Counted from the first letter of the stretch, positions 18,756 through 29,064 are shown. The stretch: 49,743 nt of DNA from Jiella endophytica (GCF_004519335.1 NZ_SOZD01000013.1:1-49743), one strand, 5' to 3'. Numbers and translations: made by a program. Notes: generated by a model not told the origin, from the sequence alone.

Positions 18756-18810
18756 CGGTCTGTTCTCTCCACGACTATGACAGCCAGGCACCCGGCGCAG
18801 CGGGGAGCCT

Positions 18811-19797
18811 TCAACCTTGCCGGGTCAGGAAGGCTTCGGCGAGTGCGGCCGTGCCGGCGGTGTAGCCATGGCCGAGCTCGGCCGCCGTCGGCGTCTCGGA
18901 ATGCGAGGCGAGCCACGCGGTGAGCAGCATCCGCCGCAGCATGACGAAGACCGGCAGCATCGCCTCGTCCTCCGGCGACAGCGGCGCCACGGCGCGGTAT
19001 CCCGCCACCCAGGCCGCCATCAGTTCCGGCACCACGGGGTCGGTCTCGATGAAGCTGATCGCCGCGGCAAAATCGTACATCAGCCAGGAAAAGCCGCAGT
19101 CGTCGAAATCGATGACGCCGAGCCGCTCGCCTTCGACCAGGAGGTTGGCGAGCCTGAGATCGGCATGGATCAGCCCGAAACGCTCACCTTTGCCATAGGC
19201 GTCGAGGCGCAGCTTCAGCGCCGCGGCGGTCTTCTCCAGAACCGCCTTCTCGGCGGGTTCGAGGCCGATCGCCGCCCGCCAGTCGCCCCAGAGCGGCCGG
19301 CTGCCCAGCATCGCTTCGAAGTCCCACACCTTGCGCGAAAATCCCTCCGGCCGCTGCCAGCTCCGCGAATGGTCGTGCAGCCGCGCGGTGATCGCCCCGA
19401 GCCGCTCGAACCAGGGCACCAGCCCCTCAGCGGCGCTCGGCTCGCGCCCGCTCATGAACTCGAAAGCGACCACCTCGCGCTTTTCGTCGCCATGCTGAAG
19501 CTCGGCGATCAGCCCGCCACCGTCGGCGCGCTCGACCGGCCGCGGCGTCTCGACGACGCCCGCTTCGATCAGCGCCCTCGTCCAGGCGAGTTCGGAGACG
19601 ATCTCGTCGCGGCGGTGATAGCCGGGCCTGTGGACCCTCAGGATGAGGCGCCGGCCGCTGACCGGATCATCAGCAAGGAAGGTGGCGTTTTCCGAGATCG
19701 TCAAAAGCCTCGCCTTAGCCGCGGCGCCCAATCCCCACAGCGGCAAGAGCGGCGCGAGGCCGGCCTGCAGATGGTCGAGAAAGGCGCTGTCATACAT
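18811..19797 (-). CDS. APH-family small-molecule kinase
   Basis: About 328 residues from MYDSAFLDHLQ. Kinase fold of the aminoglycoside-phosphotransferase/homoserine-kinase-II type, with LIHADLRLANLLVEG (Brenner-type HxDxxxxN catalytic loop) and GVIDFDDCG (metal-binding Asp). An ATG at 19860 is also in frame, but a promoter-like TTGCAG-18-TATATC would start RNA at about 19862, leaving no leader for it, so I prefer the internal start; neither has a good ribosome site. It is 55 bp upstream of the phospho-lyase on the same strand. In animals a kinase of this fold phosphorylates 5-hydroxylysine and an AGXT2L lyase then splits the product; a similar kinase and lyase couple on an unknown amino-alcohol is inferred. 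Confidence 0.83.
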   Translation of the reverse strand: MYDSAFLDHLQAGLAPLLPLWGLGAAAKARLLTISENATFLADDPVSGRRLILRVHRPGYHRRDEIVSELAWTRALIEAGVVETPRPVERADGGGLIAELQHGDEKREVVAFEFMSGREPSAAEGLVPWFERLGAITARLHDHSRSWQRPEGFSRKVWDFEAMLGSRPLWGDWRAAIGLEPAEKAVLEKTAAALKLRLDAYGKGERFGLIHADLRLANLLVEGERLGVIDFDDCGFSWLMYDFAAAISFIETDPVVPELMAAWVAGYRAVAPLSPEDEAMLPVFVMLRRMLLTAWLASHSETPTAAELGHGYTAGTAALAEAFLTRQG

Positions 19798-19866
19798 GGG
19801 CAGGACTGTGGCTCGGACGGAGACGCCGGCCGAGGACTCGTCAGCCCCGATGACCGGCATTTCCGT

Positions 19867-19903
19867 TCGATATACAACAAAAAATGTTGGACCTGCAACA
19901 TTT
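19867..19903. promoter_or_regulatory. Perfect inverted repeat and promoter, kinase/hydrolase divergent region
   Basis: AAATGTTG (19882-19889), six bases, CAACATTT (19896-19903): a perfect 8-bp inverted repeat. On the minus strand TTGCAG inside it, an 18-base spacer and TATATC make a fair sigma-70 promoter for the kinase and lyase genes, so the repeat would cover the -35 box. The core is shared with 16373-16390 upstream of the SDR and importer. Confidence 0.55.
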
Positions 19904-19911
19904 CACTTTGC

Positions 19912-19930
19912 ACTGCGGCATCGCCGCAGT
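19912..19930. promoter_or_regulatory. Second inverted repeat beside the kinase operator
   Basis: ACTGCGGC, ATC, GCCGCAGT: perfect 8-bp arms with a 3-base loop, 9 bases from the operator and about 100 bases before the hydrolase start. It may be an operator or a hairpin in the hydrolase leader. Confidence 0.4.
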
Positions 19931-20031
19931 AGCCTCTTGCTGCACAAGGCCCGGGCCGTTCCCTGGACTGGGTCGGCGGCAGAGTGCCGTCGGATCGACG
20001 GACAACGCTTCGGCGGAAGGCAAGTGACGGG

Positions 20032-20922
20032 ATGTGGCGCGAGATCGAACCGGACGAGACCCGGACCGTCAAGGTCGACGGCCATGACGTCGTCACCTAC
20101 AGCTTCGGCAGCGGCGACGACGTGGTCTTCTGCCTGAATGGCGGGCCGGGCCTTCCCTGCGACTATCTGAGGGACTCCCATTCCTGCCTGATCGACCATG
20201 GCTACCGGGTCGTCGCCTTCGACCAGCTCGGCACCGGCGCCTCCGACCGGCCGACCGATCCGGCGCTCTGGACGATCACCCGCTATGTCGAGGAGGTGGA
20301 GACCGTCCGCCGGGCGCTCGGCCTCGGCAAGGTCCATCTCGTCGGCCAGTCATGGGGCGGCTGGCTGGCGATCGAATACGCCCTCACCTATCCGGAAGCC
20401 CTGCGCACGCTGATCCTCGAAAACACCGTCGGCGACATTCCCCATCTCGTCACCGAGCTCGAGCGCCTGCGCGCCGCGCTCGGGCCGGAAACCGTCGCGA
20501 TGATGCAGCGGCACGAAGCCGACGGCAGCCTCGACCATCCGGAATATCAGGCGGCGGTGACGTTATTGAACTACCGGCATGTCTGCCGATTGCCCGAATG
20601 GCCCGCACCGGTGCAGCGTTCGCTGAGCGACTGGAACATGGGTCCCTACGAGACCATGCAGGGGCCGAACGAGTTTTGCTACACCGGCAATCTGAAGGAC
20701 TGGAACCGCATCCCCGACATGCACGAGATCACCGTGCCGGTGCTGATTACCGTCGGCCAGCATGACGAGCTGACGCCGGCCTGCGCCGCCCGGATGAAGC
20801 ACGCCCTGCCCGACGCCGAGGTGGCGGTGTTTCCAAATTCCAGCCACATGCCCTTCTTCGAGGAGCCGCAGGCCTTCTTCCCGGTGCTTCTCGACTTCCT
20901 GAAGCGGCGCAAGCGCGGCTGA
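20032..20922 (+). CDS. Proline-iminopeptidase-family alpha/beta hydrolase
   Basis: 296 residues from ATG 20032, with GGAAGG 12 bases upstream inside a longer in-frame GTG extension. Alpha/beta hydrolase with oxyanion region NGGPGLPCDYL (the HGGPG of prolyl aminopeptidases), GTGASDRP, nucleophile elbow GQSWGGWLAIEYAL, acid Asp in VGQHDELTP and catalytic His in SSHMPFFE. Family S33 members remove N-terminal proline from peptides, but the group also contains amide and ester hydrolases. It lies divergent from the kinase across a shared operator, so it probably belongs to the same pathway; release of the amino-alcohol from a peptide or amide precursor is one inference. Confidence 0.85.
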   Translation: MWREIEPDETRTVKVDGHDVVTYSFGSGDDVVFCLNGGPGLPCDYLRDSHSCLIDHGYRVVAFDQLGTGASDRPTDPALWTITRYVEEVETVRRALGLGKVHLVGQSWGGWLAIEYALTYPEALRTLILENTVGDIPHLVTELERLRAALGPETVAMMQRHEADGSLDHPEYQAAVTLLNYRHVCRLPEWPAPVQRSLSDWNMGPYETMQGPNEFCYTGNLKDWNRIPDMHEITVPVLITVGQHDELTPACAARMKHALPDAEVAVFPNSSHMPFFEEPQAFFPVLLDFLKRRKRG

Positions 20923-21129
20923 CAAGCAGGGGCGCGTCGATACTGACGAACGCTCGTCGCGATTGTCGATCTGCGTCGGCGTCAGGATCGCCGTGATCTG
21001 GCCGCGGCTGAACGCAGAGTTCGCATCGCTTGCAGCGCCGCGCAGTCGGGGCGACGTCGCCGCGGCCGCGACGACGCCGCGCCGATCCTCTCTTGCGGCG
21101 TCGGCGAGAAACTCCTAGGACACCGGCAA

Positions 21130-21205
21130 GGGCGGTTAGCTCAGCTGGTAGAGCGCCTCGTTTACACCGAGGATGTCGGGAGTTCGAGCCTCTCACCGCC
21201 CACCA
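21130..21205 (+). tRNA. tRNA-Val (anticodon UAC)
   Basis: Full cloverleaf: acceptor GGGCGGT pairs with ACCGCCC, D arm GCTC-agctggta-GAGC, anticodon stem CCTCG/CGAGG around TTTACAC (anticodon TAC at 21163-21165), T arm GGGAG-TTCGAGC-CTCTC with one G-U pair, discriminator A and an encoded CCA. It reads GUA valine codons. No integrase or attachment-site duplication is seen beside it. Confidence 0.96.
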
Positions 21206-21303
21206 TTATAAGCCCTCGTTTTACCGCCCGCTCGCCGAAGCGGGCGATCCAGCCCAAGCCGGCTGTGCGACGCCACGACAATCCGTCGACCGGGCCGGGG
21301 TGC

Positions 21304-22218
21304 CTACATCCGCCCCTTCCACGGCACCAGGCGCCGCTCGACGAAGCGCATCAGCATGTCGAAGGCATAGGCGATGGCGGCGATCACCACGATCCCCATG
21401 ATCACCGTCGCGGTCTGCAGGAACTGCGAGGCGGTCAGCACCATGTAGCCGAGCCCCTTGGTCGCCGCGACCATCTCGGCGGCGACCAGCGTCGTCCAGC
21501 CGAAGCCGATGCCGATCCGCATGGCCGTCAGGATCTCCGGCAGCGCCGAGGGCAGGATCACGTGCCGCATCACCTGCCAGCGCGAGGCACCGAAGGAATA
21601 GGCGGCATGGATCTGCTCGATCGCCGCCGAGCGCACGCCCGATTTCGCCCCCAGCGCCACCGGGGCAAACACCGACAGGAAGATCAGCAGCACCTTCGAC
21701 GTCTCGCCGATGCCGAACCAGATGATCATCAGCGGCAGATAGGCGAGCGGCGGGATCGGCCGGTAGAACTCGATCGGCGGATCGAAAATGCCGCGGATCG
21801 TCGGGCTCATGCCCATGGCAAGGCCGAGCGGCACGCCGACGGCACAGGCCAGCAGGAAGGCGCCGAAGACGCGGGCCGCCGAGATCCCGGCATGGGCGAG
21901 CAGCGAGGTGCCGGTGAAGCCGTTGGTCAGGACGTCGACGAATTTCAACAGGATCGCCTGGGGCGACGGGACGAAGAGCGGCTTGACCAGACCGAGCGCG
22001 GTGACCAGCCACCAGACGAAGACGAAAGCGACGATGGTGACGAGGCTGAGCACCACCGTTTCGCCCTGGCCGGGCACGCCATAGGTCTCGCCGGGCCTGG
22101 TCGGGCGGCTGCGCAGCAGCCTCTCGAAGCTGCCGGCGACGGCCGCCTGCCATCCCGTCGCAGACGCCGGCGAGGCCTCGGCCGGGGCGGCGTCCTCCTT
22201 GGTTCGCACGATGCTCAT
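21304..22218 (-). CDS. tauC: Taurine-type ABC importer, permease
   Basis: 304 residues of the SsuC/TauC permease family. A hydrophilic N-terminus is followed by TM segments (ETVVLSLVTIVAFVFVWWLV and others) and the coupling loop AAYSFGASRWQVMRHVILPSALP near 200-222 (quoted in part: SFGASRWQVMRHVILPSA). The start codon overlaps the tauB stop (ATGA), so translation is coupled. With TauA and TauB upstream it forms the importer of taurine or another alkanesulfonate. The aminotransferase, exporter and SDR next to it favour taurine. Confidence 0.88.
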   Translation of the reverse strand: MSIVRTKEDAAPAEASPASATGWQAAVAGSFERLLRSRPTRPGETYGVPGQGETVVLSLVTIVAFVFVWWLVTALGLVKPLFVPSPQAILLKFVDVLTNGFTGTSLLAHAGISAARVFGAFLLACAVGVPLGLAMGMSPTIRGIFDPPIEFYRPIPPLAYLPLMIIWFGIGETSKVLLIFLSVFAPVALGAKSGVRSAAIEQIHAAYSFGASRWQVMRHVILPSALPEILTAMRIGIGFGWTTLVAAEMVAATKGLGYMVLTASQFLQTATVIMGIVVIAAIAYAFDMLMRFVERRLVPWKGRM

Positions 22219-23003
22219 CAGGCGGCCTCCTCGTCGGCGAAGATGATGGCGAGAACGTCTTCGCGCAGCGCGATGAAATCCTGCGACGCCTTGATGGCGC
22301 GGGCGGACTGGCCGTCGCAGAACCGCTTCGAAAACGGCAGGTCGAAGACATGGGCGATGCGGCCGGGGCGAGGCGACATGACGATCAGTTTCGTCCCCAT
22401 GAACAGCGCCTCCTCGACGCTGTGGGTGATGAAGAAGACCGACTTCTGCGTCTCGTGCCAGATGTTGAGGATCAGCTCCTGCGCCTTCTCCCGGGTCAGC
22501 GCGTCGAGCGCGCCGAGCGGCTCGTCCATCAGCAGGAGCTTCGGATCGGATGTCAGCGCACGGGCGATGCCGACCCGCTGCTGCATGCCGCCGGACAGCG
22601 AATAGACCGGCGAGGTCTCGAAGCCGGAAAGACCGAGGAGGCCGATGAATTTCTCGGCGACCTCCTGCCGGGCGGCCCGCGGGCGGCCCTGCAGCTTGAG
22701 GCCGAAGGCGACGTTCTCGACGACGTTCAGCCAGGGCAGCAGCGCATGTTTCTGGAAGACGACGGAGCGGTCGGCGCTCGGCCCGGCGACCGGCTTGCCG
22801 TTGAGGAGGATGTCCCCCGAGGAGGGAGCCAGAAAGCCGGCGATGAGATTGAGCAGCGTCGACTTTCCGCAGCCCGAGGCACCGAGGGCCACGGCGAATT
22901 CGCCGGGGCGAATGGTCAGATCGACCCGGCTGAGCGCCTCCACCGGAGCCCGCCCGTCGGCCGCCGGATAGACGACCGACGCGTCTCTGATCTCGAGTCC
23001 CAT
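22218..23003 (-). CDS. tauB: Taurine-type ABC importer, ATP-binding protein
   Basis: 261 residues; ATG 23003 is preferred over the GTG one codon upstream because GGAGAG is 6 bases before it. Walker A GASGCGKST, Q loop FQKHALLPWLNV, signature LSGGMQQRVGIARAL, Walker B LLLMDEPLGALD, H loop THSVEEALFMG. These are typical of TauB/SsuB ATPases, including the VVFQKHALLPW segment. It overlaps tauC by 4 bases and follows tauA by 64 bp, so the three form one unit. Confidence 0.9.
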   Translation of the reverse strand: MGLEIRDASVVYPAADGRAPVEALSRVDLTIRPGEFAVALGASGCGKSTLLNLIAGFLAPSSGDILLNGKPVAGPSADRSVVFQKHALLPWLNVVENVAFGLKLQGRPRAARQEVAEKFIGLLGLSGFETSPVYSLSGGMQQRVGIARALTSDPKLLLMDEPLGALDALTREKAQELILNIWHETQKSVFFITHSVEEALFMGTKLIVMSPRPGRIAHVFDLPFSKRFCDGQSARAIKASQDFIALREDVLAIIFADEEAA

Positions 23004-23067
23004 CACTGTCTCTCCAGCTTCTCCGCCGCAGGCGGCGCGGCGGAGGGTTTCGCGAATGCCGGGGGGC

Positions 23068-24069
23068 TTATTCGGACGCCGCGGCCTTGGCGTATTCCTC
23101 CGTCACCGAAGCGGAATAGTCGTCGGCAGCGCCGTCGATCCGGCCGGCCGACTGCAGGAATTCGGCGGTCGACTTGACGGCCGCGGCGCCCTTTTCCCCG
23201 AGCCAGCCGCTGTCGATCTGCTCCTTCAGCGGCAGGAAGGTGTAGCCGGCCAGGACCGCCGGCACCTGATCGGGCGCCGCGCCGGTCCGCTCCGCGATCG
23301 TCTTCACCGGCTCGCTGTCGGCAGTCCATTTCGACGGATCGGCGAGATAGTCGCCGTTTGCCTCGGCCATGGTCTTGGTGAAGGCGATCATCGCCTCCTT
23401 GTGGGATTCGGCGAAGTCCTTGTTGACCACCCAGGCGTCGAAGGTCGGGTAGCCCCATTCGGCGGTCTTGTCCGCACCGACGAGCCGGGTCCCGTCCTCC
23501 ATCAGCTTGCCCTGGGCAGGCTCCCAGACGAAACCGGCGTCGATGGCGCCCTGCTGCCAGGCGGCGACGAGCTGATCGGGCGACATGTTCATGATCGTCA
23601 CGTCGCTCGGATCGACGCCGGCATGCTTCAGCGCCCCCATCAGCGAGAAATGCGAGGTCGAACCGATCGGCACGCCGATCCGCTTTCCTTTCAGATCGGC
23701 CAGCGTCTCGATCCCCGAACCGTTGCGCACGATCAGCGATTCGGCGGTGCCGATGACCTCGGCAACCATGAACATCTGAAGGTCGAGACCCTGCGTCGCG
23801 GCAATCGCCATCGGGGAGGAGCCGAGCTCGGCCACATTGACGTCGCCGGACGCCATCGCGGCGATGACGTCGGTGCCGGCGGCGAACTTGCGCCAGTCGA
23901 TCTTCCAGCCGGTGGCCTTTTCGAACTTTGCGTCGGCCGCCGCCACCTGGTCCGGCGTCGGATTGCCGAAATGGCCGACGATGACGGTCTCCTGCGCGGC
24001 GGCTGCTCCGACGGCCAGTCCGGACGCAGTCAGGCCGACCAGGAAAACGGCTGCAAGCTTATTGATCAT
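23068..24069 (-). CDS. tauA: Taurine ABC importer, substrate-binding protein
   Basis: 333 residues from MINKLAAVFLVG, with GGAGAG 6 bases upstream. The Sec signal peptide runs to about residue 26 (GAAAAQ). The mature start TVIVGHFGNPTPDQVAAAD is very close to known TauA proteins, and the body is an OpuAC/SsuA-like type II periplasmic fold (GKRIGVPIGSTSHFSL, DAGFVWEPAQGKL). It binds taurine and hands it to TauBC by family. It sits 265 bp downstream of the aminotransferase on the same strand, and that gap shows no gene. Confidence 0.9.
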   Translation of the reverse strand: MINKLAAVFLVGLTASGLAVGAAAAQETVIVGHFGNPTPDQVAAADAKFEKATGWKIDWRKFAAGTDVIAAMASGDVNVAELGSSPMAIAATQGLDLQMFMVAEVIGTAESLIVRNGSGIETLADLKGKRIGVPIGSTSHFSLMGALKHAGVDPSDVTIMNMSPDQLVAAWQQGAIDAGFVWEPAQGKLMEDGTRLVGADKTAEWGYPTFDAWVVNKDFAESHKEAMIAFTKTMAEANGDYLADPSKWTADSEPVKTIAERTGAAPDQVPAVLAGYTFLPLKEQIDSGWLGEKGAAAVKSTAEFLQSAGRIDGAADDYSASVTEEYAKAAASE

Positions 24070-24334
24070 TCTGCTCTCCAACTCTCATGGCAATAAAGGC
24101 GCAGCCCCCGGGCGATGGGGTAGCGCGCGTCGAAACCCGCATTGGAACGACAAGCAAGGACCATGCCGTGACGGGCGCCGGCCCGTTTCGGGCTGCATCG
24201 GGATGCCGGAAAGCGGCCCCGCACCGGCCGGCAGCGGCATGCGGCGCAGCGCTGGTCGGCGTCTCGATGCCGCCTGCCCGGTCCCGGAATCCAGAATCGC
24301 CAGCGGGCAGGCAGGAGGGGCCATTCTCGGACGG

Positions 24335-25657
<1,323 letters not shown>

Positions 25658-25829
25658 CGCGTGTCCTCCATCTAAAGATCGCCAAGCTCACTCCAGCCGC
25701 GGCGAAACGGAAAGAGCCACGGCAAAGTCTCGATGGAGCCAGGCCTGGCCCCACCGAAGCCGGCTTCTGGACCTTTTCAACGCGTCCCTTAGACGAAATG
25801 GTGCCCGGGACCTTCCCGGAGCTGCCGTC

Positions 25830-26609
25830 TTGACCGTCGAACTTCTGTGCGCGCTGCCGATCGTCGTTGTTGCAGCGGTGATACGCGGCGCGACCGGTTT
25901 CGGCTTTTCCCTCGTCGCCGCGCCGCTCCTGTCCTGGTTCTGGCCGCCGGAACTGGCGACCGGCATCGTCCTCTGCCTCGACCTTGCTGCGACGGGGCTG
26001 CTCGTCCACGGCGGCATCCTCGAGGGGCTGGTTCGCCAAGACGCCCTCATCCTCGGCGCAGCGGCCCTTTTCGGAGCGCTCTGCGGCGTCTTCCTGCTCA
26101 GCCTGCTTCCCGCCGGCCCGGCGCTCGTCGGCCTCAACCTCGCCGTCCTCGTCTCGGCGCTCGCAGCTTTGGCGAAAGTTCGCTGGCTCTGGCTGGACAG
26201 CCGCGCCGCGATGATCGGCGCCGGCTTTCTGACAGGGGCGATGATCGGCGCCTTCGCGGTCGGCGGCACTCTCGTCGTCGCCTGGCTGATGGCGAGCAAG
26301 CGCAGCCCCGCCGAGGCGCGGGGGCTCCTGACGGTCGTGTTCGCTCTCACCGATATCGGCACGATCGCCTTTCGCGCCGCGCTCGGCCTCTTGCCGCCGT
26401 CGAGCCTTGCTTTAACAACCCTTCTTCTGCCGGCTCTCGCCGCCGGCGTATTCATCGGCCGGCATGTCTATGGCCGGATCGGCGCCGACACCTGGAAGCG
26501 CGCGGTCGCCTGCCTGCTGGTGCTGTTGGCGCTCGGCAGCCTCCTGCGCACCGTCTTCCCGGCGTCTGCCGCGCCGCAACCGCAAGACCTCGGACAGGAG
26601 GGATCATGA
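25830..26609 (+). CDS. TauE/SafE-family sulfonate/sulfite exporter (IsfE-like)
   Basis: 259 residues starting at TTG, with GGAG about 9 bases upstream. About eight hydrophobic segments; the opening LLCALPIVVVAAVIRGATGFG with GATGFG is the TauE/SafE signature, and a second half repeats the fold (FLTGAMIGAFAVGGT). Members export sulfite, sulfoacetate or isethionate. It overlaps the SDR gene by 4 bases (ATGA), and lies divergent from the taurine aminotransferase. That arrangement matches isfE-isfD, so export of isethionate is the best inference. Direct repeats GGACCTT at 25769 and 25808 lie in the divergent gap and may belong to a regulator site. Confidence 0.82.
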   Translation: MTVELLCALPIVVVAAVIRGATGFGFSLVAAPLLSWFWPPELATGIVLCLDLAATGLLVHGGILEGLVRQDALILGAAALFGALCGVFLLSLLPAGPALVGLNLAVLVSALAALAKVRWLWLDSRAAMIGAGFLTGAMIGAFAVGGTLVVAWLMASKRSPAEARGLLTVVFALTDIGTIAFRAALGLLPPSSLALTTLLLPALAAGVFIGRHVYGRIGADTWKRAVACLLVLLALGSLLRTVFPASAAPQPQDLGQEGS

Positions 26610-27355
26610 CTGGAACCGTCCTCATCACCGGCGCCTCGGCCGGTTTCGGACAGGCGAGCGCCCGCAGATTTGCGGCCGCCGGCTGGCGGGTCGTCGGCAC
26701 CGGCCGGCGGGCCGAGCGGCTGCAGGAGCTCAAGGCGGAACTCGGCGACGACTTTTATCCCGCCGTCTTCGACATCACTGACGAGACCGCCATGGACGCG
26801 GCGCTCCGGTCATTGCCGGCGGACTTCTCCAAGATCGACGTGCTGGTCAACAATGCCGGGCTCGCGCTCGGCACCGAGCCGGCGCAGGCGAGCGACCTTG
26901 CTGCCTGGAAGACCATGATCGCGACCAACGTCACCGGACTCGCCGCCATCACCCACAAGCTTCTGCCGGGCCTGATCGAGCGGCGCGGATCGATCGTCAA
27001 CCTCGCCTCCATCGCCGCCAACTGGCCCTATCCCGGCGGCAACGTCTATGGCGGCACGAAGGCTTTCGTCCAGCAGTTCACCCGCGGCCTCAGGGCCGAC
27101 CTGCACGGGACGGGCGTGCGGGTCACCTCGATCGAGCCGGGGCTTTGCGAAAGCGAGTTCACGATGGTGCGCACGGGTGGCAACCGTGAAGCCTATGACG
27201 CGCTCTATTCCGGCGCCGATGCCCTGCAGCCCGAAGACATCGCCGCGACGATCTTCTGGGTCGCGACGCTGCCGCCGCACATGAACGTCAACCAGCTCGA
27301 GGTCATGCCGGTCAGCCAGAGCTGGGGCCCGTTTCGCGTCCACCGGGAGCCGTGA
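26606..27355 (+). CDS. isfD: SDR-family reductase, probable sulfoacetaldehyde reductase (IsfD-like)
   Basis: 249 residues. Classical SDR of the YdfG/IsfD group: TGASAGFGQASARRF at the N-terminus, NNAGLALG, and catalytic Tyr148 and Lys152 in VYGGTKAFVQQF. The C-terminal segment MNVNQLEVMPVSQSWGPF is characteristic of the YdfG branch. Known for IsfD: NADPH-dependent reduction of sulfoacetaldehyde to isethionate after taurine transamination. It is translationally coupled to the exporter and sits with taurine import and transamination genes, and no sulfoacetaldehyde acetyltransferase is present in the window. A general 3-hydroxy-acid dehydrogenase (YdfG) is the alternative. Confidence 0.82.
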   Translation: MTGTVLITGASAGFGQASARRFAAAGWRVVGTGRRAERLQELKAELGDDFYPAVFDITDETAMDAALRSLPADFSKIDVLVNNAGLALGTEPAQASDLAAWKTMIATNVTGLAAITHKLLPGLIERRGSIVNLASIAANWPYPGGNVYGGTKAFVQQFTRGLRADLHGTGVRVTSIEPGLCESEFTMVRTGGNREAYDALYSGADALQPEDIAATIFWVATLPPHMNVNQLEVMPVSQSWGPFRVHREP

Positions 27356-27495
27356 CACCGGACTGCGCCGATCGGTTCGGCTCTGCAGGAACAGCGACTT
27401 CGCCCAGTCCGTCGGCAGGCCTTGCATAAAATTTCATCTTTTCGATCGTCTGCCTGAAGAATACTCTCGCGCTGCAATGGTCGAGGGTTCGCGTC

Positions 27496-28959
27496 ATGTC
27501 TGAAGCCGTCCTTCAGTTCGCCCGGCAGGAGGGCCAGCCTCTGCAGGCGTCGCTTCGCCAGTCGCTGATCGGGGCGATCAGCGAGGGCAGGATCATGCAG
27601 GGACAACGCCTGCCGCCGTCGCGGACACTGGCCCGGCAGATCGGCATCGCCCGCAACACGGTGACGGCCGTCTATGAGGATCTCGTCACGCGCGGCTATC
27701 TCGTCTCGGTGGAGCGGCGCGGCTATTTCGTCGAAAACGGCGGCGATGCGGCGCAGGCTCCCTGCGATGCGACCGTCGACCCCGACGACGCGGGCGGCAT
27801 CGCCTGGGACAGGCATCTGAAGCTTGATCCCGCCGCCGCCCGCAACATCGAAAAGCCGAAGGACTGGCAGCGCTTCGCCTACCCGTTCGTCTATGGCCAG
27901 GTCGATCCCGCGCTGTTTCCGATCGGCGTCTGGCGGTCGTGCTCGCGCGATGCGCTGGGGCGTTCTGCCGTCGACTATTGGGCGGCCGATCGGGCCGTCG
28001 AGGACGACGAGCTGCTGATCGAACAGATCTGCCGCCACATCCTGCCGCAGCGCGGGGTCTTTGCCCGGCCCGACGAAGTGATGGTGACGCTCGGCTCGCA
28101 GCACGGCCTCTACATTCTCTCCCGCCTCCTCGTCGACGAAGCCAGCGTCGTCGCGGTGGAAGATCCCGGCTATCCGGATGTCCGCAACATTCTGGAGATG
28201 GTCGGCGCGCGCCTTCATCACGTGCCGGTCGACGATGACGGTTTTCGCGTCGACGAGGCGCCGGCTTCGGCCGGCCTCGCCGTTGTCACGCCCGCCTACC
28301 AGTGCCCGACCATGGTGACACTCTCGCCGGACCGCCGCGCCGCGCTGATGGAATGGGCGGAAGCGGGGGATCGGCTGATCGTCGAGGACGACTATGAAGG
28401 CGAGACGCGCTTTTCGACCACCCTGCCGGCGTTGAAGGCGATGGACCGGTCGGGCCGGGTCATCTATCTCGGAACGCTGTCCAAGGTGCTCGCGCCGGGC
28501 GTGCGCATCGGCTACATGGTGGCGCCGGCGCCGCTGATCCGCCAGGCCAAGGCCCTGCGCCGGCTCATGCATCGCAGCGCGCCGCTCAACAATCAGCGGA
28601 CCGCAGCGATCTTCCTGTCGGAGGGGCATTATCTCGGCCTGGTGCGGACGCTGCGCGGTTCCCTCGCCCAGCGCTGGAATTTGCTGACCGCCGCCATCGA
28701 CAGGCATCTTCCCGGCTTCGAGCGGCCGGCTTCCCACGGCGGCTCGAGCATCTGGCTGCGCTGTCCGCCGGGGGTCGACGCGCAGGCGCTCTATCACCGG
28801 GCCATGGCCAAGGGTGTTCTCGTCGAGCTCGGCGATCCGTTCTTTCCCCGCGGCGACGGCGGGCGGCATATCCGCCTCGGGATCTCGTCGATCGACGAGA
28901 CGAGGATCGACGAAGGCGTCAGGCGGCTCGCGCAAGCCGCTTCGAGCCTCATGCAATAG
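27496..28959 (+). CDS. tauR: MocR/GntR-family PLP-binding regulator (TauR-like)
   Basis: 487 residues. The N-terminal GntR winged helix (about 15-80; RLPPSRTLARQIGIARNTV) is fused to an aminotransferase class-I domain with the PLP Lys330 in YLGTLSKVLAPGVRIGYM. This is the MocR architecture of TauR, GabR and PdxR. In Rhodobacter and others TauR activates taurine genes when taurine and PLP are present. It follows isfD by 140 bp on the same strand and ends about 100 bp before the amidohydrolase. Control of the tauABC, aminotransferase and isfED genes is inferred; the downstream amidohydrolase and Dpp-type genes could be other targets. Confidence 0.85.
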   Translation: MSEAVLQFARQEGQPLQASLRQSLIGAISEGRIMQGQRLPPSRTLARQIGIARNTVTAVYEDLVTRGYLVSVERRGYFVENGGDAAQAPCDATVDPDDAGGIAWDRHLKLDPAAARNIEKPKDWQRFAYPFVYGQVDPALFPIGVWRSCSRDALGRSAVDYWAADRAVEDDELLIEQICRHILPQRGVFARPDEVMVTLGSQHGLYILSRLLVDEASVVAVEDPGYPDVRNILEMVGARLHHVPVDDDGFRVDEAPASAGLAVVTPAYQCPTMVTLSPDRRAALMEWAEAGDRLIVEDDYEGETRFSTTLPALKAMDRSGRVIYLGTLSKVLAPGVRIGYMVAPAPLIRQAKALRRLMHRSAPLNNQRTAAIFLSEGHYLGLVRTLRGSLAQRWNLLTAAIDRHLPGFERPASHGGSSIWLRCPPGVDAQALYHRAMAKGVLVELGDPFFPRGDGGRHIRLGISSIDETRIDEGVRRLAQAASSLMQ

Positions 28960-29064
28960 AGCTTCGACACGGCTGCTGGTCCAAGCCGATCCATCCGCCT
29001 GGCCCTTCGCCGGCCCGGCGGGGAGGATCACGATGCGGCGAACGCCAGCGAGGAGCAAGCCGCC

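Noticed and set aside
21130-21205. tRNA-Val as the attachment site of an integrated element
   Set aside because: No integrase and no second copy of the tRNA 3' end was seen; the neighbours are metabolic genes.
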